From Vibrio thalassae (GTDB lineage Bacteria; Pseudomonadota; Gammaproteobacteria; Enterobacterales; Vibrionaceae), in NCBI RefSeq assembly GCF_900089835.1, contig NZ_OANU01000031.1, forward strand, positions 1 to 64,000: 64,000 nucleotides of DNA. The letters are read 5' to 3'. Each line of letters opens with the position of its first letter. Position 1 is the first letter of the stretch. Both the position numbers and the translations under genes were made by a program. This document shows positions 17,362 to 26,329 of the stretch, in pieces. Below the pieces are notes generated by a model, which was not told the DNA's origin, made no database searches, and saw only the letters and a program-made list of their open reading frames with translations.

Positions 17362-17737
17362 TGACAAACAAACTCCGCCCATTGACGGTTCAATGAACGA
17401 CCTCAACTTACACGATGAATTACCAGATCTCGATGACTTGGATTTGGATGATCTTGCCGATGACATGGAGTTCGACGCTGAGCAAAATGACGTCAGCAAT
17501 GTCTCTTTATTGAAAAGCATTCCTGTCGACATCACGGTAGAAGTCTCTCGTAAAACGTTAATCTTAGACGAGCTGCTTAACTTGAAAGCCGGCAGCATAG
17601 TCATGCTAGAGAAACACGAAGGTGACCCGGTCGATATCAAAATCAATGGTACTGCATTTGGTACTGGCGAAATCGTCTCAAAGAATGGTCAATATGGCGT
17701 TAGGTTGCTCAGTATTATAAAAAAACCTAGCAAGTAG
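17354..17737 (+). CDS. fliN: Flagellar motor switch protein FliN
   Basis: 127-aa C-ring protein. The N-terminal half is highly acidic (LHDELPDLDDLDLDDLADDM). The C-terminal half is the SpoA domain (SIPVDITVEVSRKTLILDEL, LKAGSIVMLEKHEGDPVDIK), typical of FliN, which anchors the export ATPase complex below the gate. It overlaps fliM by 8 bp and precedes fliP by 26 bp. Confidence 0.92.
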   Translation: MASDKQTPPIDGSMNDLNLHDELPDLDDLDLDDLADDMEFDAEQNDVSNVSLLKSIPVDITVEVSRKTLILDELLNLKAGSIVMLEKHEGDPVDIKINGTAFGTGEIVSKNGQYGVRLLSIIKKPSK

Positions 17738-17763
17738 CTGTTTGGGCGAGCTCAAGGACGACA

Positions 17764-18501
17764 ATGCCAATACGAATTTTACTGATGGTGCTTACTTTTT
17801 GGTTCTCTCCTACGCAAGCTGAGGGGCTGACTATATTGAGTGAAACCAACACATCAGAAGGGACTGAATACAGCGTTAAGCTGCAAATTCTGATATTGAT
17901 GACGATGCTGAGTTTTGTGCCAGCGTTTGTCATCATGTGCACCAGTTTCACAAGGATCATTATCGTATTAGCGATATTACGCCAAGCCTTAGGATTACAA
18001 CAAACGCCTCCTAATCAGGTTTTGATTGGTATTGCCCTGATCTTTACTTTACTGATTATGCGGCCTGTCTGGACCAAGATATACGACACGGCTTATGTGC
18101 CTTATTCCACCGACGACATTACCCTAATGGAGGCCTTAGCCTCGGCAGAAAAACCACTGCGCCGTTATATGCTGGACCAAACCCAGCGCAAAGCGCTCGA
18201 GCAAGTGACGAAAATAGCCGGAGAGAAAACGCTCGCCTCTGATGAAGACATCCCTTTCTTAATATTACTACCTGCTTATTTGCTGAGTGAGTTAAAAGTG
18301 GCATTTCAAATTGGTTTCATGCTGTTTCTGCCGTTTTTAGTGATCGATCTCGTTGTCGCATCTGTACTGATGTCCATGGGTATGATGATGCTTTCACCAC
18401 TCATTGTTTCCTTACCCTTTAAGCTCTTAGTATTTGTCATCGTTGACGGGTGGGGCTTGCTGATGGGTAGCCTTGCCAATAGTTTTTGGATTAACGGATG
18501 A
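17764..18501 (+). CDS. fliP: Flagellar export gate protein FliP
   Basis: 245-aa membrane protein of the FliPQR export gate. A cleavable signal peptide at the N-terminus is followed by four membrane segments. Conserved FVPAFVIMCTSFTRIIIVLA, LRQALGLQQTPPNQVLIGIA and the C-terminal FKLLVFVIVDGWGLLMGSL are FliP hallmarks. It overlaps fliQ by 4 bp (ATGA). Confidence 0.94.
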   Translation: MPIRILLMVLTFWFSPTQAEGLTILSETNTSEGTEYSVKLQILILMTMLSFVPAFVIMCTSFTRIIIVLAILRQALGLQQTPPNQVLIGIALIFTLLIMRPVWTKIYDTAYVPYSTDDITLMEALASAEKPLRRYMLDQTQRKALEQVTKIAGEKTLASDEDIPFLILLPAYLLSELKVAFQIGFMLFLPFLVIDLVVASVLMSMGMMMLSPLIVSLPFKLLVFVIVDGWGLLMGSLANSFWING

Positions 18502-18767
18502 GCCCAGAAGAAGCCGTCACGCTTGTCAGTCAAGCCATATGGGTCATTATCCTGATGGTCTCTGTACTAATTGTACCCAGCCTTATCGTCGGCTTAGTGG
18601 TAGCCATCTTCCAAGCGGTTACTCAAGTCAACGAGCAGACGTTGAGTTTTCTTCCAAGGCTTCTAGTGACCTTGCTATCTATCATTTTGGCGGGGCATTG
18701 GCTACTACAGGAAATCAGTGACCTATTTCTGTTTATCTTTGATGCGATTCCGACCAAAGTTGGGTAA
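18498..18767 (+). CDS. fliQ: Flagellar export gate protein FliQ
   Basis: 89-aa protein with two membrane helices. MSPEEAVTLVSQAIWVIILM and VAIFQAVTQVNEQTLSFLPR are typical of FliQ, which packs around FliP and FliR in the gate. It overlaps fliP by 4 bp and is followed by fliR within 2 bp. Confidence 0.93.
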   Translation: MSPEEAVTLVSQAIWVIILMVSVLIVPSLIVGLVVAIFQAVTQVNEQTLSFLPRLLVTLLSIILAGHWLLQEISDLFLFIFDAIPTKVG

Positions 18768-18769
18768 TC

Positions 18770-19552
18770 GTGATGCAGCTGACATTTACTGAAATCACTC
18801 AATGGCTTGGTGTTTTATGGTGGCCATTTGTCCGTTTAACGGGCCTATTTCTCATTGCGCCTTTCTTTGGTGACAACGCCATTCCGCTAAGAGTTAAGCT
18901 ACTGTTTGCTTTTATCTTTTCGTTACTGCTGGCTCCGCTGGTGCACGAAGTACCACCCTTTAATCCATTTAGCATCGATACCCTCTTGTTTTCCCTGTAT
19001 CAGTTGATTTTTGGTTTCCTCGTTGGCTTCGCCGTTATGATCTTCTTCACTATTTTTTCCATTGCAGGACAAGCTATTTCGATGCAGATGGGACTAGCGA
19101 TGGCGGTAATGAATGATCCAGCGAATGGCATCAGTATCGCCATTATTGGACGGATTATGTTTATCACCTCAATGCTACTGTTCCTATCCCTTGATGCTCA
19201 TTTGGTGGTGCTTTTAGTATTCAAAGAGAGCTTTACCTATTGGCCGCTTGACTCCACTTTCCCCTTCAGCAGTATCGATTATGTACTCAAAATGGTGTCG
19301 TGGATGTTTGCGACAGGTTTACTCGTGGCAGTGCCTGCGATAGTGGTAATGCTGCTTAGTAACATCACTTTTGGTCTGATGAATAAAGCGGCCCCTTCGC
19401 TAAATGTGTTCGCACTTGGTTTTCCAATGACCATGTTACTGGGCTTATTTGCGTTAATGGCCTCCTTAACGGGTATTGGCGATCACTACTTTGATTTAGT
19501 TCTGGAGCTTAACCAACACCTGCATTACATGTTGAGGCTGCCTAATGTCTGA
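18770..19552 (+). CDS. fliR: Flagellar export gate protein FliR
   Basis: 260-aa membrane protein with about six hydrophobic segments. RLTGLFLIAPFFGDNAIPLR at the N-terminus and GQAISMQMGLAMAVMNDPAN in the middle match FliR, the single-copy gate subunit that receives FlhB. It overlaps flhB by 8 bp. Confidence 0.93.
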   Translation: MMQLTFTEITQWLGVLWWPFVRLTGLFLIAPFFGDNAIPLRVKLLFAFIFSLLLAPLVHEVPPFNPFSIDTLLFSLYQLIFGFLVGFAVMIFFTIFSIAGQAISMQMGLAMAVMNDPANGISIAIIGRIMFITSMLLFLSLDAHLVVLLVFKESFTYWPLDSTFPFSSIDYVLKMVSWMFATGLLVAVPAIVVMLLSNITFGLMNKAAPSLNVFALGFPMTMLLGLFALMASLTGIGDHYFDLVLELNQHLHYMLRLPNV

Positions 19553-20693
19553 GCATCAAGATTCGGGCGATAAAAGTGAACAGCCCAGCCAACATAAACT
19601 CTCCAAGGCTCGCAGAGAAGGACAAGTTCCGCGTGCCAAAGAGTTTGTCTCTTCCATTACCCTTATCAGCGTGGTGGCCTATTACGTCCTAAATATCGAT
19701 ATGATCAAGCAAACATTTATTGAGCTATTCTTAGCTAGCTTTCAATTCGATACTCAAACCATCAACCATTGGATGACTTCAGTCGAACTGTTAGGCACCG
19801 CCCTTTTTTCCATGGTGATGTTGTTTTTTCCGCTATTGATTTACCAAATTATCGCCGCCATATTTGGCTCTACTTTGTTGGGAGGGTGGATTTTCAGCCC
19901 TTCACTACTAACGCCCAAGCTTGAAAAAATCAGTCCTATAAAAGGAATAAAGCGTATTTTCTCAACACAGTCAGTGGTGGAGCTGTTTAAAAATGTGGTG
20001 AAGGTAACGCTGTTTTTCAGTTTGTTGTATTGGGTCATCTCCAGCTATATCGCGGTTATCACGAATTTGGTAAGCGCTCACTTTGATACTGTAGTGTTTA
20101 CTGTCGCTACGATCACCATAGAGTATCTCGGCTACTTGCTGCTTGTCGTAGTTATCTTTGGTCTGCTTGACTTCCCCTACCAGCGACATGAATTTACTAA
20201 GCAAATGAAGATGACTAAGCAAGAGGTAAAAGATGAACACAAGGAGCAAGAGGGACGCCCGGAAGTGAAAGCTAGGATTCGACAAATCCAAACTCAAAAT
20301 GCCAAACGAGGAGCCAATGAGCGTGTACCAAAAGCCAATGTGGTACTCACTAACCCCACGCAATATGCCGTCGCCTTGATTTATGATTTAACTCAGGCCG
20401 AAGCGCCATTTGTTGTTGCGAAAGGCAAAGATGAAGTGGCGGTGTACATTCGTGAGTTGGCAGCTAAACACAGTGTTGAAGTGGTGGAAAGTGCAGCGCT
20501 TACGCGAGCTATTTACAATACAACCCAAATCGATCAAATGGTGCCTAATCAATTGTTTGTAGCCATCGCTCACATTCTTACCTACGTTAACCAACTTAAA
20601 GCATGGCGCCAAGGACAAAGAAGCAAGCCAAATGGCTTGCCTCATTTCGATATCCCTAAGGTTTGGTCTGACCCTAATGAACCGGCTGAGTAA
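19545..20693 (+). CDS. flhB: Flagellar export switch protein FlhB, NPTQ variant
   Basis: 382-aa export gate protein that switches substrate class from rod/hook to filament. The N-terminus (DKSEQPSQHKLSKARREGQV) and four membrane segments are typical. The cytoplasmic domain contains the self-cleavage site, here N270-P271-T272-Q273 instead of the nearly universal NPTH. Asn and Pro, which carry out the chemistry, are kept. It is the last gene of the rightward unit; flhA, which often follows, is absent. Its last 20 bp overlap the convergent fdh gene, with no terminator between them. Confidence 0.93.
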   Translation: MSEHQDSGDKSEQPSQHKLSKARREGQVPRAKEFVSSITLISVVAYYVLNIDMIKQTFIELFLASFQFDTQTINHWMTSVELLGTALFSMVMLFFPLLIYQIIAAIFGSTLLGGWIFSPSLLTPKLEKISPIKGIKRIFSTQSVVELFKNVVKVTLFFSLLYWVISSYIAVITNLVSAHFDTVVFTVATITIEYLGYLLLVVVIFGLLDFPYQRHEFTKQMKMTKQEVKDEHKEQEGRPEVKARIRQIQTQNAKRGANERVPKANVVLTNPTQYAVALIYDLTQAEAPFVVAKGKDEVAVYIRELAAKHSVEVVESAALTRAIYNTTQIDQMVPNQLFVAIAHILTYVNQLKAWRQGQRSKPNGLPHFDIPKVWSDPNEPAE

Positions 20694-23600
20694 CCGTCTC
20701 TAGTCTGACCGCCGACACTTTAAACTCAGGTATTTTGGCGTAAGGATCGGTCGCTGTATTGGTTAGCTTATTCGCTGCAGACTCGGCAAAGTGGAAGGGC
20801 ACAAATACCACACCTTGTTGCATTCGCTTAGTCACAAAAGCAGGCGCACTAATTTCACCACGGCGTGACACCAGTTTCACGGTCTCACCATTAGCAATGC
20901 CTAATCGCTCAGCTTCTTCCACACTCACCATAATGCGTGGTCCCGCAAGATTGTCTAACCCTTTGGTTTTACGAGTCATGGTACCTGTGTGGAACTGTTC
21001 TAGAAGACGCCCCGTCGTCAATATTAGCGGGTATTCGTCATCAGGGAGCTCTGCAGCATACTCAAATGGAATAGCTTTCATCGCCCCTTTACCGCGAACG
21101 AACTGGTCTTTGTGCATGATGCGCGTACCAAATGGCTTAACCTCATTACACGGCCATTGCAGACCATTACCACCTATCGACTGCCAACGAATACCATGAT
21201 ATTGCGGTGTTACATCGGCGATTTCCTCAGTAATATCCTGAACCGTTTGGTAAGCCCAATCACTGCCCATAGCATTGGCGATGTCTTGAATAATGCGCCA
21301 GTCTTCTTTCGCTTCACCTGGAGCTTGAACCGCAGGCACTAAACGCTGAACTCGTCGTTCTGTATTGGTAAAGTGTCCAGCCTTCTCTGCAAATGAGTAA
21401 GACGGCAGAACCACATCCGCGAGTTGCGCGGTTTCCGTTAGGAATATGTCCTGAACCACTAAGAAATCGAGCGACTTCAATCCATGAACAGCGTGCGCTT
21501 GGTCTGGGTCACTAAGCACAGGGTTCTCGCCCATGACATACAACGCCTTAATGTCACCATCACAGGCACCATCAATGATTTCCGTCAGCGTTTTACCTTT
21601 CTCTGTCGGTAAAGTCTCACTATTCCAAGCCTTAGCAAATTTGGCCTGAACCTCTGGATTAGTGACCTTCTGATAGCCCGGGTAATCGCTCGGTAGAGCC
21701 CCCATATCACATGAGCCTTGAACGTTTGATTGACCACGTAGAGGGTTAATACCGCCACCTTCAACCCCGACGTTGCCGCAAAGCATTTGTAGATTAGCTA
21801 TCGAGCGCACGTTGTCGTGACCTGTCGTGTGCTGCGTGATTCCCATCGAGTAGAACACCGACGTGACTTTGGCCGTACCAATAAGCTCTGCCAATCGCTC
21901 GATATCGAACGCAGCCACACCAGTCACCAACGCAGCATTAACCGGTGAGTAAGACTCTTTGCGAATCTCTTCGACCAAGTTGCTGTAACCTTCGGTGCGC
22001 TCTTCGATATAGGCATCATCTTGCCAGCCATTTTTATCAATGACATGCATGATTGAGTTAAGCAACATAACGTCTGTGCCAGGACGATGACGAACATATA
22101 ATTTGGCATGATCGACCATATCGATACGTTTTGGATCAGCCACAATCAAGGTTGCCCCATCCGCGACTGCTTGTTTGATATGGGAAGCAATGATTGGGTG
22201 AGCAGCACTGGTGTCTGAACCAATAATAAAGATAACGTCCGAGTGTTTGATACTTGGAATATCGTTGGTCATTGCACCACTACCAAATGCGGCTTCCAAA
22301 CCTGTTACTGTCGAGGAGTGACACAACCGCGCGCAGTGGTCGATATTGTTGGTGCCAATTTCACGACGGAACAGTTTTTGGAATGCGTAGTTATCTTCGT
22401 TGGTGGTTTTTGCCGATGAGAACCCGGCCAAGCTGTCACTACCATACATCGACTTAATTTTACTCAGCTTATCAGCTACGTACTGCACGGTTTCATCCCA
22501 AGAGGCAGGCACCAATTCCCCTGCTTTTCTAATCAGTGGCGTAGAAAGTCGCTCTTCACTTTGAATGAAATCAAAGCCAAAGCGACCTTTCACACACAAC
22601 ATGCCTTGGTTTACTGGAGACGTTTTATCCCCTTTGACGTAACGAATTTTGTTGTTCGCCGCATCCACATACAGCTCAACACGACAACCTACCCCACAAT
22701 AAGTACAGATAGTTTTCACCGGTGTCAGCATCTCGATTCGACCGTGAGATTTATCTCGCTTATCAGACAGCGCTCCCGTTGGGCACACCTGAACACACGC
22801 GCCACATTGAACGCAGTTGCTGTCACCCATCGTGGCACCGTTAGGGAAAGAAGGACGATGTGACGTTTCTGAAAAGTTTAAAATACCGTGAACCGATTCG
22901 GTCTGACACGCATGAACACAGGAGCCACAACTAATACAACGGTTTGCATCGAAAACAATAAACTCGCTGGTTTTGTCCACTGGGAACATTTTGCGCTGGT
23001 TAATGTTTATCTCTCGATAATCCACTTTGTACTCGGTGGCGTAATCGCGAAGGTCACATTGAGTGTTTGCCTGGCAGCCGCATTCTAAACAGCGCGCAGC
23101 CTCAGCAATAGCCTTCTCATCCGACATACCCAGTTCAACTTCTTGATAAGTTGTTTGGCAGGCTTCTACTGACAACTGCTCTGCTTTAGCTCGCGCTTTG
23201 GCTTTTTCTTGCAGATATTCTGTTTGGCGAACTTCGCTCAAACGCTCTGCTTTGTGACTATTAAACGCTCTAGGTTCAGGTTTAAAGTGACCTTGAAGAA
23301 TATAACGCTCAATAGCATCGGCTGCCTTCTTGCCATCAGCGATAGCTTCAATGGCCGTCGCTGGTCCACGTCTGAAATCACCGATACTGTAGACATTGTA
23401 ACCATGGTGCATCGAATCACCGTCAGAAGACGCCGTGCCCCAATCAGTCAAAGGCAAAGGGTGTTTGGCGGATTTCAGAAACTCGACGTCCGGTTTTTGC
23501 GATAACGCTGAGATAACCGTATCAAAAGCAACAGTCTCAGTTTTACCGGTAGAGACTGGGCGGCGGCGGCCAGAACTATCAGGCTCACCCAACTCCATTA

Positions 23601-24789
23601 TCTCTAACTCAATATGCTCAACACGCCCCTGTGAATCGGCAAGATTGCATTTAGGATTGGTCAAAAACTTAAACTTAATCCCTTCTAGCTCTGCCGCTTC
23701 AATTTCATGCATTTCGGCTGGCATCTCATTTCGAGTGCGACGATAGATGATGGTCGTCTCAGCCCCTTCGCGAATCGCAGTTCGCGCGCAATCAATCGCG
23801 GTATTACCGCCACCGATCACGGCCACCTTCTTGCCAATGGTGAAGGTTTTGTCCGTCATATGGTCTTTTAGGAAATCAACACCAAGTACACAACCCTCTA
23901 AGTCAGAGCCCGGATACGGCATATTGACCGCTTTGGTCGCTCCAACAGCAAGGCAGACCGCTTCATAGTTGTCTGTCAGCTCATCAAGAGCAATATCTTT
24001 ACCAAGACGTGTGTTGGTGTGGATTCTCATCCCACCACGGCACATCAGATCAATTTCTTTATCCAGAATATCTTTCGGCAAACGGTACTCTGGAATGCCA
24101 TAGCGAAGCCAGCCACCAGCCTCTGGCATGGATTCAAAAATGTCGACAGCAAAACCTTGGTAGCTAAGGTAATAACCACATGCCAGCCCACCCGGCCCTG
24201 CACCAACAATGGCGACTCGATGGCCGTTGTAAGGGAGTTTCAGTGGCTCAAATTGCTCGGCTAGCGATAAATCAATATCTGCAGCGTGGCGTTTAAGCTG
24301 GCGAATTGCGAGCGGTTCGTCAACCAAGGTACGACGACATTCATGTTCACAAAAAGCAGGACACACGCGACCAATGGAAATCGGCATAGGTAGTGTATCT
24401 TTGATGATTTTTACGGCTTGCTGATGATCGCCTTGTGCGATGTGGTGCAGGTAGGTTTGAATATCGACATTTGCTGGACAGGCAACTTTGCAGGGTGCTT
24501 CACAGTCAGCATTGTGATCGGCGAATATTTTGTTGAGTGCTTGCCTTCTAAGATTATTAATTTGAGCGGACTGGGTAACGATGGTCATGCCATCTTGGAT
24601 TTGCGTCTCACACGCCTTAACAATACCTTTCCCCACCACTTCAACGACACAAAGATCACATGACTGCTTGTCGTTGTGTTTACTGATGGAACAAAGAGAA
24701 GGGACATCAACTTGAATATCTTTTGCGACATCTAGGATGCTCTTATTTTCGCGCAGAAGATACGTTTGACCGTTGATAATTACATTCAT
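20674..24789 (-). CDS. Formate dehydrogenase fused to a GltD-type NAD(P)H oxidoreductase, Cys form
   Basis: 1371-aa fusion enzyme of the FdhF superfamily. In order: a [2Fe-2S] domain (C33, C44, C47, C60); a 4Fe-4S/helical domain (CEAPCKVACP); a flavin NAD(P)H oxidoreductase like the small subunit of glutamate synthase (AIVGAGPGGLACGYYL, VAVIGGGNTAIDCARTA); two ferredoxin clusters (CISCGSCVHAC, CVQCGACVQVC); then the molybdopterin subunit (CTYCGVGC) to the C-terminus. The active-site residue is Cys823 (codon 22321-22323, CARLCHSS), not selenocysteine. It probably couples formate oxidation to NAD(P) in the cytoplasm. It stands alone, convergent with flhB. Confidence 0.88.
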   Translation of the reverse strand: MNVIINGQTYLLRENKSILDVAKDIQVDVPSLCSISKHNDKQSCDLCVVEVVGKGIVKACETQIQDGMTIVTQSAQINNLRRQALNKIFADHNADCEAPCKVACPANVDIQTYLHHIAQGDHQQAVKIIKDTLPMPISIGRVCPAFCEHECRRTLVDEPLAIRQLKRHAADIDLSLAEQFEPLKLPYNGHRVAIVGAGPGGLACGYYLSYQGFAVDIFESMPEAGGWLRYGIPEYRLPKDILDKEIDLMCRGGMRIHTNTRLGKDIALDELTDNYEAVCLAVGATKAVNMPYPGSDLEGCVLGVDFLKDHMTDKTFTIGKKVAVIGGGNTAIDCARTAIREGAETTIIYRRTRNEMPAEMHEIEAAELEGIKFKFLTNPKCNLADSQGRVEHIELEIMELGEPDSSGRRRPVSTGKTETVAFDTVISALSQKPDVEFLKSAKHPLPLTDWGTASSDGDSMHHGYNVYSIGDFRRGPATAIEAIADGKKAADAIERYILQGHFKPEPRAFNSHKAERLSEVRQTEYLQEKAKARAKAEQLSVEACQTTYQEVELGMSDEKAIAEAARCLECGCQANTQCDLRDYATEYKVDYREININQRKMFPVDKTSEFIVFDANRCISCGSCVHACQTESVHGILNFSETSHRPSFPNGATMGDSNCVQCGACVQVCPTGALSDKRDKSHGRIEMLTPVKTICTYCGVGCRVELYVDAANNKIRYVKGDKTSPVNQGMLCVKGRFGFDFIQSEERLSTPLIRKAGELVPASWDETVQYVADKLSKIKSMYGSDSLAGFSSAKTTNEDNYAFQKLFRREIGTNNIDHCARLCHSSTVTGLEAAFGSGAMTNDIPSIKHSDVIFIIGSDTSAAHPIIASHIKQAVADGATLIVADPKRIDMVDHAKLYVRHRPGTDVMLLNSIMHVIDKNGWQDDAYIEERTEGYSNLVEEIRKESYSPVNAALVTGVAAFDIERLAELIGTAKVTSVFYSMGITQHTTGHDNVRSIANLQMLCGNVGVEGGGINPLRGQSNVQGSCDMGALPSDYPGYQKVTNPEVQAKFAKAWNSETLPTEKGKTLTEIIDGACDGDIKALYVMGENPVLSDPDQAHAVHGLKSLDFLVVQDIFLTETAQLADVVLPSYSFAEKAGHFTNTERRVQRLVPAVQAPGEAKEDWRIIQDIANAMGSDWAYQTVQDITEEIADVTPQYHGIRWQSIGGNGLQWPCNEVKPFGTRIMHKDQFVRGKGAMKAIPFEYAAELPDDEYPLILTTGRLLEQFHTGTMTRKTKGLDNLAGPRIMVSVEEAERLGIANGETVKLVSRRGEISAPAFVTKRMQQGVVFVPFHFAESAANKLTNTATDPYAKIPEFKVSAVRLETVTQPVH

Positions 24790-25210
24790 ATAGAGCTATC
24801 TCTTTCAGATCGATGAAAAAACTCCACTGAACTCGCACTCGAAAGCACACGACGTTAACGACGTGTTAGAAAGGCAATACGCAGTTTATTGACGCTCTCT
24901 AGCGACTGAAAAAACCTCGTTGACACAAACCTTGTAATAAGTACGACAAACCACCAGTCAATGTTGAGCCAATGATCCGTGTCACAGTGGTAGAACAAAT
25001 CTAAAATGAGAAATTTTTTATGCTCTCTGGAGTCCCGATAAAGGGATTTAAAGTAGGAGCAAAACTAGCTTAATTATACCCACATGATAAATAAGGTCAA
25101 ACATCCGCACTTTACGTAAGTGCAATATCCATTGGCGTAAAATGGTAAATAGTGAGTCGCAGTGATTGGTACCTTAATCAGGTCAGCAGAAATCACACCG
25201 AGGACTATAA
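24790..25210. other. 421-bp divergent intergenic region between fdh and the 135-aa membrane protein
   Basis: AT-rich region holding the promoters of both flanking genes. A near-palindrome, acacgacgttaacgacgtgt, lies at about 24847-24866 on the fdh side and could be a regulator site. No ORF, tRNA or clear riboswitch is visible. Confidence 0.4.
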
Positions 25211-25618
25211 ATGAAAGTACTAAAAGATATCGCCATCAGCTCTATTATCACGACCGTCGTGATGCTTGTACTCAACGCATCTTGGGACTGGGTATTTGTC
25301 GCGAGCCTTGAAGTAGCAGTATACGCATCGATGGTGTTAACCGGCATGCTTAAAGGCGCTATCTCGCTTGAAAAAGTTATGGCGTCGTACTTTCTTAAGC
25401 ATAAAACCCTACCAAAACTGAAACGTGGTATTTCGTCTTACATCATTTTAGTGGGCTCGAAGTTTCTCGCTATGGGAGTTATCGCCATGCTATTCGGTCA
25501 ACATGTTGCCTTTACAGGTGCATTTGGTGGCATTGTCGCATTCTTCGCGATTATCTTTGCCGTGCTCGGCCTAGAGGGTGTCGTAGCAAAACTCGGCGGC
25601 AAAGCTAGCTTAGCTTAA
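25211..25618 (+). CDS. Small integral membrane protein, unknown function
   Basis: 135-aa protein with about four hydrophobic segments (IISSIITTVVMLVLNASWDW region, then near residues 36-52, 80-98 and 102-122) separated by a short basic loop (FLKHKTLPKLKRG). No recognised domain or catalytic motif. It forms its own transcription unit between fdh (divergent) and tRNA-Pro, ending in a good hairpin terminator. I can only say it is probably an inner-membrane protein conserved in vibrios. Confidence 0.7.
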   Translation: MKVLKDIAISSIITTVVMLVLNASWDWVFVASLEVAVYASMVLTGMLKGAISLEKVMASYFLKHKTLPKLKRGISSYIILVGSKFLAMGVIAMLFGQHVAFTGAFGGIVAFFAIIFAVLGLEGVVAKLGGKASLA

Positions 25619-25642
25619 AGAAGTTTTTGCTACTCAGAAATG

Positions 25643-25674
25643 CAAAGAACCTCGCTAAAAAGCGAGGTTCTTTT
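25643..25674 (+). terminator. Terminator of the 135-aa membrane protein gene
   Basis: Perfect 10-bp arms gaacctcgct/agcgaggttc with a four-base loop and a trailing T run. Confidence 0.8.
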
Positions 25675-25680
25675 GAAAGT

Positions 25681-25712
25681 AAAAAGCCCCGCGATTAAAG
25701 CGAGGCTTTTTG
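25681..25712 (-). terminator. Terminator of tRNA-Pro
   Basis: Second hairpin with arms around aaaagcc-cgc and gcgaggctttt, four bases past the tRNA-Pro 3' end and with a T run when read leftward. Confidence 0.65.
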
Positions 25713-25716
25713 AAAG

Positions 25717-25793
<77 letters not shown>

Positions 25794-25831
25794 AGATTGT
25801 TGTTTTGAGTTTTGCTCAACAACGGATGCGT

Positions 25832-25859
25832 ATATTAATGATTAATTCTTTCGAAGCAA
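25832..25859 (-). promoter_or_regulatory. Candidate tRNA-Pro promoter
   Basis: On the minus strand ttgctt (25854-25859) and taatat (25832-25837) are 16 bp apart, about 38 bp upstream of the mature tRNA 5' end. Confidence 0.45.
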
Positions 25860-25977
25860 GGCTTTTGTGACAACTTTCTTTGCTTTTGCGTTCGTTTGCT
25901 CATCATATCACCACAAGCACACAAAATGTGACCAAATACACACGCTGACGCACAGCTTTTTAACACTCAAAGTACAA

Positions 25978-25991
25978 TTGATCCAGATCAG
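25978..25991 (+). promoter_or_regulatory. Candidate FNR-type site upstream of the DUF3149 gene
   Basis: ttgatccagatcag matches the FNR consensus TTGAT-N4-ATCAA at all but the last base. It lies about 60 bp upstream of the microprotein start, a position where FNR could activate. Read by eye, not scored. Confidence 0.4.
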
Positions 25992-26049
25992 TGTTCAATT
26001 TAACACCAACCGTTAACTTAATCCCTGTCATCAATACTTTGGAGGAAAC

Positions 26050-26190
26050 ATGGACTTTTGGCTTGATCTCCTATTTGGTAATGCAGTGGGCTTATCTTCA
26101 ATGCTAGTTATCTTTGCAGCGCTGGGCTTAATGCTGTTTTACGGTGGTTTCTTCATCTACAAAGTAATGAATGACAAATCTCCTCACTAG
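26050..26190 (+). CDS. DUF3149 single-span membrane microprotein
   Basis: 46-aa protein with N-terminus MDFWLDLLFGNAVGLSSMLV, one strongly hydrophobic helix (residues 17-38), then a short basic/polar tail ending KSPH. It matches the DUF3149 family of very small inner-membrane proteins found widely in gamma-proteobacteria. A strong ribosome site (ggagg, 26041-26045) precedes the ATG and a strong terminator follows, so it is clearly a gene. Function is unknown; the upstream FNR-like site hints at an anaerobic role (inference). Confidence 0.85.
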   Translation: MDFWLDLLFGNAVGLSSMLVIFAALGLMLFYGGFFIYKVMNDKSPH

Positions 26191-26228
26191 AATCGCTTAG
26201 CTTCTATTTTGAATAGAAAACCGCTATG

Positions 26229-26264
26229 CACCGGAGTGGATCGCCTGTTCACTCCGGTTTTTTA
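26229..26264 (+). terminator. Terminator of the DUF3149 gene
   Basis: Hairpin accggagtg/cactccggt followed by a run of six T. Confidence 0.85.
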
Positions 26265-26329
26265 TTGCTCTCACCTCTGGCTCATATTCGTATATACTCC
26301 TGTTAAATTGGCTTATCCGAGATGAAGTT

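Noticed and set aside
22321-22323. Selenocysteine at the formate dehydrogenase active site
   Set aside because: The codon is TGT, ordinary cysteine; no in-frame TGA.
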